The notes under the pieces are model-generated. The model did no database searches and was not told where the DNA came from. It was given only the letters and a program-made list of their open reading frames with translations. Positions 35,408 to 48,800 of a stretch of DNA of 64,000 nucleotides are shown one piece after another. Where the stretch lies: contig CM037870.1 of NCBI GenBank assembly GCA_021292105.1, positions 12,498,234-12,562,233 of the forward strand, given 5' to 3'. A program made the position numbers and the translations under genes. Origin of the DNA: Anadara kagoshimensis (Eukaryota; Mollusca; Bivalvia; Arcoida; Arcidae). How positions within the stretch are numbered: the first letter of the stretch is position 1; each line of letters opens with the position of its first letter.

Positions 35408-38400
35408 ATAGATAAAAATGCCTACCTATACCGACACCCGTTTTTATAAAACTTTTAACGGAAACACATATATTTTTTCCATTGGCCTTATACTATTTTA
35501 ATATGAAATTTACATTTATTGATTTTATTCGATAACGTATTGAAATCAACCAGGATGTGTACTTAATCCAGATGTTTACTTTTTAAGACCATAAATTCGA
35601 ATTATCTTCCGGAATTTATTTCATTTGTGGTTTTGAATTCCATTAGTGAAATGTACATGTATATGCCCTTACACTGAATGTATGAGAAATTCATTAATTT
35701 TGTAAACAACAACTATGGGGTCCAGAAAGAAAAGGGTAAGTGATTTTGTATATTAAAATATAGTAGCGATTTGGCTATTTCTTTCTTTTGCTTATCAAAA
35801 CTATGCAAATAACTGTAATTACATTTTCCAATATAAAAAGGCAATGTAAGGTTATTTGGACAATTTTAAAACGGGAAATTTTCGAAATAGCCATATTTGT
35901 GTGCATAACAACACGCGATAAAAAAATATCATGGATGTATTTCCACGTTCGTTTTATTTTCGCGTAAATTCGTGAAAGTAAAATGAAATTATACAACTTT
36001 TATGAACAATTTCGGCGTTCATTTCTTTATATTTACATTTTGTCTGTTTTCTGTCGTCTACACAAGGTTTCAGAGCAATTGCGTTCATATCGGCTATGAA
36101 CTGCAAGATCTACCTTTGTGACGTCACGGGAATTCCATTCGCAACAATCGGCGTATGAATACACAATATGAAATACACAAAACCGGAACTATTTATTGAT
36201 TGTTTGCATAATTGTGATTATTTATTACCAAAATAATTGTATTTAATAAAAAATTGAACAATTTAGTAGAAATTTTGTATGCAATTTGTTGTTTTTTCCA
36301 CGCACTATTTTGTCCTAGAATTTCTGGCGCCAAACTGCACAGCTGATCAGTTGGATCTGCTGTTCCATCAGCTGTTCTGTTAATCGAAAATCGTTGTTGA
36401 CAAAGCGCGGAATTAAAATTTTCTAAAATGATTTTGAACCAAGAAAAAGAAAAGAAAATAGTTTTAAACGTAAATATAACAATTGAACTGTTTAGAAATG
36501 CGGTTCATAGTCGATATGAACGCAATTGATATGCAAGGCAAACTAATCATAACGCGCTAACGCGCGTTATTCAGTTTGCTTTCATATCAATTGCGTTCAT
36601 ATCGACTATGAACCGCATTTCTAAACAGTTCAATTGTTAATTAAGATTTTCGTGAAAGGTACATAACGTAGAATAAAACTTTAAATTTTTATGAATATTT
36701 TTTTTCATTTGCATCGATCTGCACCGGGCATCGTCCGACTACGCGAAAATAAAGCACGGGAATATATTGCAATGGCGATTCTCGCAAAAATGAGCCGACA
36801 CATTGATAGTATATTAGTAGTGTTATGCCCGTATCAAAGTAAGGCGTATAATCATTTAAACTTGTCAATTATACCAGTAGCAGTGAAACTTAATTTTAAT
36901 GCAATGTATCATATCACAGTGTGGCATTATATAAAAGGTTTCGGTGAATAAAAGCATAAAACAAACATGGACTTTGGTTGGGAATTAATCGGAAAAGGAA
37001 AAGTTATTGAGGGACAATATAACAAGGTTTTTCTGTATATGATTTCTCGTAGGTATAAAACGCTAGGTAGTCGGAATTAGCATTGGGTAGGTCTGCTCCA
37101 AAACTAAGTTGTCAAATAGAACAAGTTGGCTTTAGATAGGGGCATCTGATGCAAGTATCTTTGTCAAATATTCGTAACTCAGTGTAACTCTATGTAACCA
37201 AAAAGTTACCTTTGTAACCCCGTAACCTAGCCAAAAATAAATTGGGTTTTGATAAAGTTCCGATTTCCTTCTATATTATCATTGTAACCTTTGTAACCGT
37301 TGTAACCGTGTAACCTGGCAGATTTTTGAAAATTTGAAAATAATTATCTGTAACTCGGTGTAACTCTATGTAATCAAAGAGTTACCTTTGTAACCCGTAA
37401 CCTAGCCACACAATGAAGTTGGTTTTGAAGAAAATCACATTTGTAACCATGTAACAAGTTACAAATGCTGATACTGCGTTTTTGCACACATAATTGGATA
37501 TATATGACAAATTTATACATTTCTTTTTCAATTTGTGATCTTGGTGTTATTTTGTTCTTAGATACATTCTGATCCCAAGCTGCTTAAAATGTGATTTATA
37601 TGAAGATCTGCTCTAAAATACGTTGTCAAATGGAACACGTTCAACTTAGGTAGTGGGTATCTGCTCTCAAGTTTACTTAAGATTAGACGGGGACATTTCT
37701 CTCTCACAATACTTTGTCAAATGAAACAAATTGGTTTTAGCAGCAGAAATCTCTGCTCCAAAAAGACTTTGGCAAATAAAACAAGTTTGTTTTAGATTTA
37801 TGAGGGGGTCATATTGTCGCTTAATTCATGGAGTTTTTTAAAAGCGTTATAATGACACCATTTAAAATGCAATAAATATGTAAGTAGACACATACCCATG
37901 GATGTGAAGTAGAATTGCTACGTTACGTGTTAAAGAGTAATTTATTTCTTGACAAAATAAAGCAAAAATTATAAGTGAGCAATTTTGCTTCCGTTATTTA
38001 TTCTTACAAAGAAAGCTAATCAACCATTTGCAGATGTCCATGTTCATGGTAATGAAAAACCTAGAGACTTTATCTATAAAAATCAAAATGAACGGAATAA
38101 GAAAGAAAAATCCTTTTTTCGATATCTGTATTATTTTTCAGACAAGATGGCATTATTTGATAGTTATTGTCCCGTTGTCAAAATTATTGTCATTTCACAT
38201 GATTGAAGCCATTATTTCGGGTGGCAATCAATTTTCAAAAATATTCTTAACACCTCATTACCCAAAATATCAATCATTACAATTTTTTTTAATGTCACTC
38301 AAAAAAATAAATTTTAAGGAACAGACAAAATAAGTGATATGCCTGATAAAAATAACAGATTGTTCATTTTTCTTGCCTGGTCATACATCAGATTACCCAA

Positions 38401-41400
38401 TTCAAATTAACAAGCGATTTGAAAGATTAAAAATTCAAAAATGTGTTATTCAGATTCGAGTCTGTAATCCGGATCATTAGCGAATGAGATTAGAGTAATT
38501 AATATTATTATTTACCTCAAAATATCTATTCTGTCTTGATGTCAACAATTTGTCTGAAAATGGAGTTATTTTGATGACAGTTTAAATAAATGTGTATTTG
38601 TGTCGATTGTGCCTTATTTGAGAAAGAGTACCGGTGGTCAAGTGGTCTAAAGCCCGCGCTAACGGATCTTCGTCAGTACCTCTAATCGCCTAGGTTCGAA
38701 TCCCACTGGGACAGAGCCTAGTGTTAGAATGTTTTGTATGTGGAAGTTTGGTGGTTTTCTAAAGGCATCCCGGGCATACAAAACACACAGCATCCCTAAC
38801 CGATTAGATTATTACCCCACTCGGGTCCGGTCCTAGTGTAAGAAAAGTTGTAAGTTCGCTATCAGAAGGTAGGTGGTATTCTCAGGACACTCCGGTTTCT
38901 TCCATCATCCCTGAAATAACTAATATATTTGAGAATTTTGACGGGGTCATAAAACCACATTACTCATTTTTACACGATATATTTTTTCATGCTGCCAAAT
39001 GTCTGTACAAAGTCGGGTGACATGTTGATAATTGTTTTGCTCAATATGCATGTATTTTTTTTTATTTTAGTTATCTGTTTAAGGTAAAATTCTTTTGTTT
39101 TGAGAAATGAATTCATTGACGTTCGCGTTTTTAATTTGCTTGTTTCCATTATTTTTGGGATTGTGATTTGAATATGAACTTAAATATGTTTGAGTTTTGT
39201 TAATGACGCATGTGTGTCTGTCCGTGTACTTATCCAGCTTATACATATGGTTGTTACTTTTTGAACAATGGACAGTGCTAAATGGGCTCAAGGATATAGT
39301 ATCTTAAAGAAGAACCCTGACCAATTTCAGACAATTTGCAAACTTTACTTTTAATGAATGTTTTATAATAAACATCAAAGACTTTACAATTAAGATTCTT
39401 GAACAACCATTTATTAATGCCAAACAATGTTACTTGGCATGGAATGCATTAAGATGTATGGAATATTCCAACTAAAAGAACATCTCCAATTTAACCAAAG
39501 ATAGAAAGCTACTTGGTCCACATTTTATCTGTAGTAATGGTAAATCACACATTTCTATGACAGGACCTCGGCAGCCAAATGATCTAAGCTTTGGGTCACT
39601 AATCACAGTCCTCTGACTGCATAGGTTCAGATCCCAGGCTGTATAAACCCTAGTGTGAGAAAGTTTGTAAGTTCACTTGCAAACGTTCGGCTATTTTCTC
39701 CGGACACTCCGATTTCCGAGGCTCCACCATCCCTTAAGTGACTGCCTTGAAATAAATGAAATAACCTTTACTTGGGCATCCATTACTCCATTCCGCATCG
39801 TTGTGACTTAGGAAAATGCAAAAACATTTTAGAAATAACAACATATTCCAATAAACAATGGTAACAATATCATAGTCAAAAATAGCATGAGAAAATTTAA
39901 AGAGTCATTATTTACATTTTTTAAATACACGTTTTTGAAGATTATGAATGCCGAACTGATACACGTTGTCACTAATTCAACATAAAACAATAAAGTATTC
40001 TATTAATCCGACATATTATCCATATCTTAAAAATATTCCGTGGTAATCTATTCTGATTTTAACTTAAAATCACTTTCACAGATCAATGGATTGAAAAAAA
40101 TCGATTTAAATAAAGAAGATTAAAATGATCCTTCATTGATCCGAATAACTTTTATTGTGTTTTTACTTCAATGTGAATTACAGTACAAACCTGTCGAAAG
40201 TTTAACACCAAGTTAAGGAATTAGTGTCCAAGCGGCAGCACTACTCGGTTCTTGGTTAGCTACATTTCAGCAGCTTTTCTGAATCCAAAAACTATATTTA
40301 CCTTTGCAGATTTTCAGTTAATAGTTATTCACAGTTCAGCTTCAATTCCTTTTTGTTAGCTTAGTGTTAACTTTAGAAGGTCTGTACTGTATATATGCTA
40401 GTTACAATTAGTTCCACATATCAATCAGTAAGAATGTAATTTTTAAATCTATCAAACAATTGTTTCTACAGTACAGGCTTGTCGAAAGTTTAACACTGAG
40501 CTAACGAAAGGCTTAAGGAGTTGAAGATGGACTTCCGAGTGCCCGAGATATAAATTCTTGTAGCCGAAAAGCTGTCGGGAGACAGCAGCCGTCAAAAATT
40601 GTTAAGATATAGTTGACGACGGAGTTAAGCTACCAGATATGTAGCTAAGTGTTAACCTTTCGACAGGTCGATATTCGTATGTGTCATCCGTGTGAAAATG
40701 TTGTCTCGAAGAAACCAAATGCTCACTCTTGTTGTTTGAACGTTCAAAGTTATAACAAAGGAAAACTTAATATAGATGTACTAAACTTTAACATTTTATA
40801 GTACATGTACTGTTATTTAAATTTCTCATATTAATTACAAAATATATTAATACGATGTGTCAAGCGAAAACCATACTTATTTCATTTTGTGACATTTTAA
40901 AAAATTACGTCAGAAAATGGCGGACGTTTTCTCATGAACGAAAACACCAGTTGTTATAACGATTTATCACATATCCATTTAATCTTACTATAGCAATACA
41001 CTGTTTTTCCAGCTATGTGATATGGAAGTCTGTATCACACGCGTGTGTGATACAACATTCCGTATCACCATAGTAACCGGAACTCCTTTTAGGGGATTTC
41101 CCTTTTCCGACAACAATAATATGACGTCATTATGTGATACGTAATGACAAAAATAATATGACGTCAAGATGTGATACATACGTCATGTTAAGTTTGGAGA
41201 ATTTACTCGAGTTGGGAGAATCGCGGACGATGTTAAATAATTTTGTAAAATCTATGTTTGTTTTTTAATTTTTTCCAGTGTTTACGATGGTATTAGTAAA
41301 ATGTTAACCAATGATGGGTAAACGAAGAGTTATCTCTTGTTTTTAATTACTTCTTTAGCAGTTTTTCCAGTCAGGTATCAGATTTTTCGAATCAGATCAA

Positions 41401-44400
41401 AAATCAATATGAAATACTGAGTTGATTGTGAATTCTTTGACAGATTAAGCCAAAGAAAGCTTTTCATTTAGTTTGGTAGGGCATGTGATAAATACAAAAC
41501 CACACATAAGTGGTTTTCTGACGTAGCTTGATCGCACTCGTTTATTGTGCGAACGCATACATTACACTCGTGCGCAGAGCGCACTCGTGTAATGTATCCG
41601 TCCGCACAATAAACTCGTGCGATCAGCTACGTCAGAAAACCACATATAAGTGGTTTTGCGTATTTACTACATTTAATCTCGAACTGCTGTTGAAACTACA
41701 GAAATCCATTATTAAATGCGGGAATCTATCATAAAAGCTAAATTGTAAATTGAAGAAATAAAATAATGTCAAATATTTTCTCAGATGTTGTGACGTAGCA
41801 TAAATCGTACACACCGTCAATATAGTTTTTGAAATGTACATTAATCAGAAATGGTTATAGTTTGAGTTGGAACAAATCTCTTATAATCGTTTGCCTGACG
41901 TGTAACATACAACTTATTTATGAACCACTGGATATTAGAGTTGAGTTGAGTTGAGTTATGGTGTTTAACGTCCCAGTCAAGAATATTTCATTTATATCGA
42001 GACGTCGCTAGCTATAGGCGAAGGTGCGGAAATTTTGCCTGTGCGTTGCGCTGATGGCATTATACAGCAGAGTTCTTTAGCGTGCCAAGCCCACCGTGAC
42101 ACGGGACCTCGTTTATTTTAAGTTCCTATCCGAAAGAACCGTGACTTTCATTTCGTAATGCCGAGTGCTTGGCGAAAGAACATTCACTACCCACTTTCAA
42201 GTCTTAGGTCAGACCCGGCCGGGGATCGAACCCACGACCTTCCACTTACGGAGCGAGAACTCTACCAACTGAGCTACCGCAATGGTTCACTGGATATTAG
42301 AGATGGTTGAGGTCCCTCTATGCAATGTTACTGTGGCCTGTCTAGGGTTGAGAATTTTATGTTTGGTGTGGTCTATATATACAAGTGTATATGTTAGATT
42401 TTCTAAATTTGCTGTCTTTTTTGACTGCGTTATGATTGATTTGGAATTTTGTCATGTTTTTGGTTGGTTGGTTGCGTTGGCTTGTATCGAGTGGTTTTTT
42501 TAAATTTTTTTGTGATAAATTGTCTCATCAGGGCGCATATCTCTAAACATCCGTATTAAGGAATTATCTCGATCTGTACTCTCAACTGAATTTTTCATCT
42601 TGACTAAAAACATTAAAAAATCACTAAGCCATTTTAACAATATTCACAACAAATAGTTATAATTTGCAACGATTTTTACATAGAATTCAGTGGGGTGGGG
42701 ATGGGGTGTTACAAAGCTAGTCTCCCTTTTGTACCCCATTATGCATTTAATTACGTGAAAATTCTAAAATATCATTTTTTCATAGAACTGTTAAAGTTTC
42801 ATTCTGTCATTTCAAGTTTTTTTCAGACAAAATGAAAATTTTAATGGAGGGAAAAATAGACGTCTTTCCTGTTATAATTATAAAAGGTAGTCTTATTAAT
42901 TATAACAATAAAAATCAATACAAAATAAGATAACATATTTAAATTATATTTTGGACAAGATTTGAACAACGATACACGTGTATATCTCTATTTAAGGAAT
43001 CACAATCAATGATTTTTCAAAACGGGTCATTGATTGTGTATTGCATTCAATAAACCCACGACCATGAAATGTTGTCTGTCATATAACCATGAACTCTAGA
43101 CAATTCGACAAGTTTCGGTTTACATTTTAACTGCATAACTGCTAAACGACCCGTTCAAATATAGGCAAACAATATTTACCTGTCAGCTTGACCTTCAATT
43201 TAAATATTTATTATGGAATACATTTATGCATATAGGAAACGCAAATGTTGATTTCAACTCCATGATTTCAAAATGTAAACGTGTATATTGTGTATGCATT
43301 AACTGCCAGTCCTAAAACTACCCATGTATTGGATGGATCCACCTGTATGCAAATTTCTTAATGAAAGGTCAGATTGACAGGTTAATGGTGTTTTTTGTAT
43401 GATACATTCTAAAACATCGGGTATACACAAAATACTGCCATATATGTTACAAAATGTTTACTGAAACGGTGTTTTAAAAAACTGATACAGTTTATTTCAT
43501 ATGGATTGAACCAGAGACATATATTTGATATACATTTGTTTACAAACGGTTACCATGGTTATGGAATATAAATTTTATTTCTTGAGTTGACGATAATGCT
43601 GATAAAATGTAAGGTGAGTTTGTCTATAAAAATTATGATTTACAAGTACCATGTTTCTAGCTACTTGTATGTGTGTCTTTTGGGGTTAAGTGGTCTCTTG
43701 TAATTGAGAACAATGTCAAGTTGTGTGTATAATACAGACCTGTCTAAAGTTTAACAAGCTAACGAAATCGACAGGTTATCTCGGCCCCGCGGTAGCTATA
43801 TACAGTACAGACCTGTCAAAAGTTTAACAAGCTAGCGAATGCGGCAGCAGCTTGTCTCCGCCCCACGTTAGCTAAATGTGTACAAAAATACTGGCCTGTC
43901 GGAAGTTGAACAAGGTAACGAAATCGACAGCATTACTCGGCCCCGCGGTAGTTGTATAAATACAGACCTGTCGAAAGTTGAACAAGGTAACGAAATCGAC
44001 AGCATTACTCGGCCCCGTGGTAGCTATATAAGTACAGACCTGTCGAAAGTTTAAAAAGATAACGAAATCGACAGTTTATCGCTATGTACAGTACAGACCT
44101 GTCGAAAGTTTTACAAGATAACGAAATCGACAGGTTATCTCGTTCCCGCGGTAGCTATATACAGTACAGACCTGTCGAAAGTTTAACAAGCTAGCGAAAT
44201 CGACAGCATATCTCGGCCCCGCGATAGCTTTATAAGTACAGACCTGTCGAAAGTTTAACAAGCTGACGAAATCGTCAAATTATCTCGCCCCCGTTTAGCT
44301 ATATTTATAGAGAACATACCTGTCGAAAGCTTAACAAGCTAACGAAATCGGTAGCTTATCTCGGGCCCGCGGTAGCTATATACAGTACAGACCTGTCGAA

Positions 44401-45763
44401 AGCTTAACAAGCTAACGAAATCGGTAGCTTATCTCTGCCCCACGGTAGCTACAATGTATATACAGTACATGCCTGTCGAACATCAAGATAACAAATTAGT
44501 ACCGTTTATTTCGGCCTCTAGTCAGCTACATTTCAACAGCTTTTCGGCAGCTGTTGTCTATCTCTCGACAGTTTTTCGATCACTTCCTATCCATATCTCG
44601 GCGACTCAGCCGAACGTTGACTACATTTCGTTAGCTAAGTGTTAACTTTCGACATGTCTGTTACTGTATAAGTAGCTCTTCGACAGTTGCTATGTGTCCC
44701 TGACAGCTTTTGGTCACTAGCTATCATACCTCGGCTACTGGCTAGTCGAGCTTAGACACGTTTTTCGTTGGCTGATCGGTGATATATTTTCGACAGGTCT
44801 GTATGTGATATAGATAACGAGCCCAGATATATACCAACTGTTTTAACAGTACTTATTCACAGTGAAAACAAATACATGTAATTGCTGGTACGAAAACTTC
44901 AACTAACTAGAATAACCTTAGCAAAAAGTCTTCGATGGAAAGACTATTCCATTTGTATCCTTAAACTAAAATTTCATATTTGACTAGAAAAACATAGCCT
45001 AACACGACGGTATTAGGTCATTTGGAACAATTCTCTGAAACACAAAAATTAACAACGCATTTTATGGGATGGGGTTTGCAAAGGAAAGTCCTTACGTTTT
45101 GTACATGTAATTAGGACTGCATTTTTGTGAGTTTAATTGTAGACGTGGCGTAATGCGCATCACAGTACATATTATGATGCAGATGTCTTACGAATAAAAT
45201 TAAACAATTCAATATATAAGTAAGAAAATGTATTATGAGTGGAGATTTGGATTTTTCCACTCCCCGGCAAAGCCCTGTCACTGATAGTCAGTATGGAATG
45301 GGGGATACCGTAGTGCTCGGAGAAACATCCTACCTTCGGCAAACGAACTGATAAACTTTACAACACTGGGATCTTTCTAGATTGAAATTGAACATAGCTG
45401 ATTAAAGACCCTAACCCATACTGGTGGTTTAAATACTAGTAGACCGTTTGATCACTAAGGCCTGGGTCCTAGCAGTTCCCTATGGAAGGCCTGGGTCCTA
45501 GCAGTTCCCTATGGAAGGCCTGGGCACTAGCAGTTCCCTATGGAAGGCCTGGGACGTCCTAGTAGTTCCCTATGGAAGACCTGGGACGTCCTAGCAGTTC
45601 CCTATAGAAGGCCTGGGACGTCCTAGCAGTTCCCTATGGAAACGCTTAATTAGTGCAATAAGTTGTCATTTATAACAAACTATCACAATAATGTAAACTA
45701 CCTTCAAAATATATTTGAGTTCATATTTAACATAAACGGACACCTACATGGTATACCGAATGG

Positions 45764-45801
<38 letters not shown>

Positions 45802-48800
45802 GTTACATTCTTAAAAATGTGGTGGATATAAGTAATCTTATAATAATTCTACAATCAAGTTGTGCGTTCTTGATTCTTCTGGACTGAAATTTCATAACCA
45901 GTTGTGTGTTTGTCTTTTCTTTGTCTTTCTTCTTTTGGCAGTTTCTGGTATCGTTTTGTGTCCTTAGTTACGATGTCTGTCGCCAATTACATGTTCGCAT
46001 CTTCTATATTCAAATGGAAAATGAAACTGAATAAATCTTCTTCATTTTTTTATGAAAGAAATTAAAAATAAATAAAAGATAAAAAATAAGATAATATAAA
46101 ATAAATAATGAATAAATACTGAAATAAATACGATTGGAAACATCCCGAAATTGAGACAAATTTAACAGACAAACTCGTAAATTGTATATTGTAATTCACA
46201 GACAATATAAGTGCGTAACTGATTTAAACACTAGTAAGTTTAAAAATTTTAAATTCATTTATTAAAATTTATAATCTCTGAATGCACACGGTCTTTTCCT
46301 TTTGTATGGAATGATTTACACCTGACGTAGTTGTTCAGTACAGACCTGTCGAAAGTTTAACACTGACCGTCGAAAAGGACTTAAAGCTTGACTGCTGAGT
46401 GACCAAGACTTGGATAGCTAGCGGTAAAAAATTGTCGAGAGCTAAATAGTAGCTGCCGAAAAGCTGTCAAGAAATAGCTAATGAGAAGCCGAGATGAGCT
46501 GCCGATTTGGTACTTTGTTAGCTTAGTGTTAAACTTTTGACAGGCCTGTACTGCGTATATTTACAAGTATCAATTAATTCCACTAGGTATAATTAAATAA
46601 TCCTTACATCAAGATAAGCACTGACTTACAGACAGTAAAGACCTGTTGAAAGTTTAACAATAAGCCAACATATTAACTAGTACTGAATAAGCAGCTAATT
46701 TCGCTCCCGTGTTAGCAGGAATTCGGCAGCTGATTACTACCTCTCGTAACCTTTTGTGCCACTAGCTATCCATATCTCGGCCACTCAGAAACCGAGCTGC
46801 AAGCTCATTTTCTTTACCTCAGTGTTAAACTTTAATTTTGACAGGGCTGTACTGTATTACAAGAAGAATGGGGCATTATCCAAGACACACGTTTCTCATT
46901 TTTCTGTAAAACTGTCACATTACAAATATCAATGTTACGTAATTTAACTGTAAGACTATTATGCACATAATTTTTTTTTGAAATTTTTTGTATTGAAATT
47001 TATTAAAATTACAATTCTTCGTTGTGTATGCACGCACTTTTCTTAATTAAAATATGTTAAAATTGGAATTCTTCATTTTGTAGGTAAATTATGAATACAT
47101 TGTTATGTTTTAATAATAAATGTAGGAACAAGCTTAAAACTACGCAATATCAATATTCAATTTCTTTATTTTATTCCATAAGTTAATAACAACGTATTGG
47201 ATTTACAATATACATAATATCGTAATACGAACAATGTTCGGTGAGCAGTATATGTAGAATAAACAAACAGCAGTACCAAGAGAGATAATAAATATAAAGT
47301 TCTAATATTCAAAACATTGTCAAGAAATTTTGCTAGATTACATAATTGTTTGAGATTGCTGATACTGAGCAACTGTATGTTTGAACATGCTTGGTATGAC
47401 CCAGTTCTATGGTTTAATAAATTGTTTTTAGTATAAGTATATGTTTTTCACTCCAAATAAAATTATATTCTTCTTCAAGTACACAATTACAAAATATACA
47501 ACAACTTTCATATCGTTATTTTTTGTTATTATAACGACCTATTTCAAAAGACAAACAATGAGAAAATTACATAAATTAAGACAATTTTTTGTAATAGCTT
47601 GGGATAGGCTTACATTAATAATATTGTTTAGTAAAATTTTAGTTAAAAATCTACATATTGAAGACTTTGAAATGGTTTCGAACATGAAGTATAAATATTG
47701 TTTACAAGTGACTTCAAGCCTTTGTCTAATTTTTCACAAAGCAACATCTTTTTATTATACCAAATGTGGCCAAGACCAAGAGACCCAAGCCCCTTCTTTA
47801 TAAAATTTTATAGCATTGGATTATGGGTCAGTACCGGTATACTGGATATTGGTATTATGATTCTTATATGAAACGTGCACACTAAAATACTCGAAAAGAT
47901 ATCCGACACACATGAAATGGTGTTTGGATCAATCCTCGAGATGAATAAGACCAATTGACTCGTCGAGAGTAGCTGCAAATTTTTTTGATATCACGTAAAG
48001 CACTTTTCAACCAACAAACCTTAGATTTATTCAATAGTGAGTAATATATCTAGAGTACCTGCATAATGTTACCCTGTCGTGTTGCTGGTTGCTTACATTC
48101 TTCAGATTCACTATTACTAAAGTGTCATATACAATTTTTAAATTTTATCATAAAATACATTCATAAAATGATATATGAAAGAAGTATTGTTATTTTATTC
48201 ATTAATTTATTTTATAAATCTTCAACTTTGCCGGATAGTATATCAATTAGATTAATTGGAACTGTGACTTTGTTATTGGCTTCAAACATCTTCTATCACA
48301 GAACTGTATGTGTTTCTGTCTCTTCACTACTTTATCAATATCGTCTTCATCACTTTGTTGTGTTAGGTGCTGTTGATAATATAACATTTTGAGTAGCTAT
48401 ATAGTGTGTCAGAAAGTAACACAATACTATCACTTAATAAAAATAATACAACACTCTATGTTTTTATTACACGTATTATGACATTTTACAACATGGTTGT
48501 ATATACTGATGATAATGTCTACTGTGAAAAAGTTAACTGCACAATATAAATTTATATAAATAGATGTGCACAATAGTATAGTCCTCAAAAACCCCAATCA
48601 AGGAATGCATTACGCTCATTTTTAATCCATATTTCATTTGTTTTATTGTTGTAAAAGGTTTTAAAGGATACGCTAAGTGTTAATTAATTTTGACAATGGT
48701 TTAGTTTTATGTAAAGTTAACAGCATACACAAAATTCTCAAAACCTATAGTCCCTCAATTCAAAGAAATGCTCAAGAACTACATGTATAATGTATGATAA

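Noticed and set aside
43596..43613. ATG plus five codons followed by GTGAGT (MLIKCK)
   Set aside because: Too short and without the Met-Gly start of the other candidate first exons. Such ATG-to-donor strings occur by chance.
47441..48392. Two hydrophobic frames of 108-120 codons
   Set aside because: Composition is that of AT-rich noncoding DNA; no splice signals or motifs.
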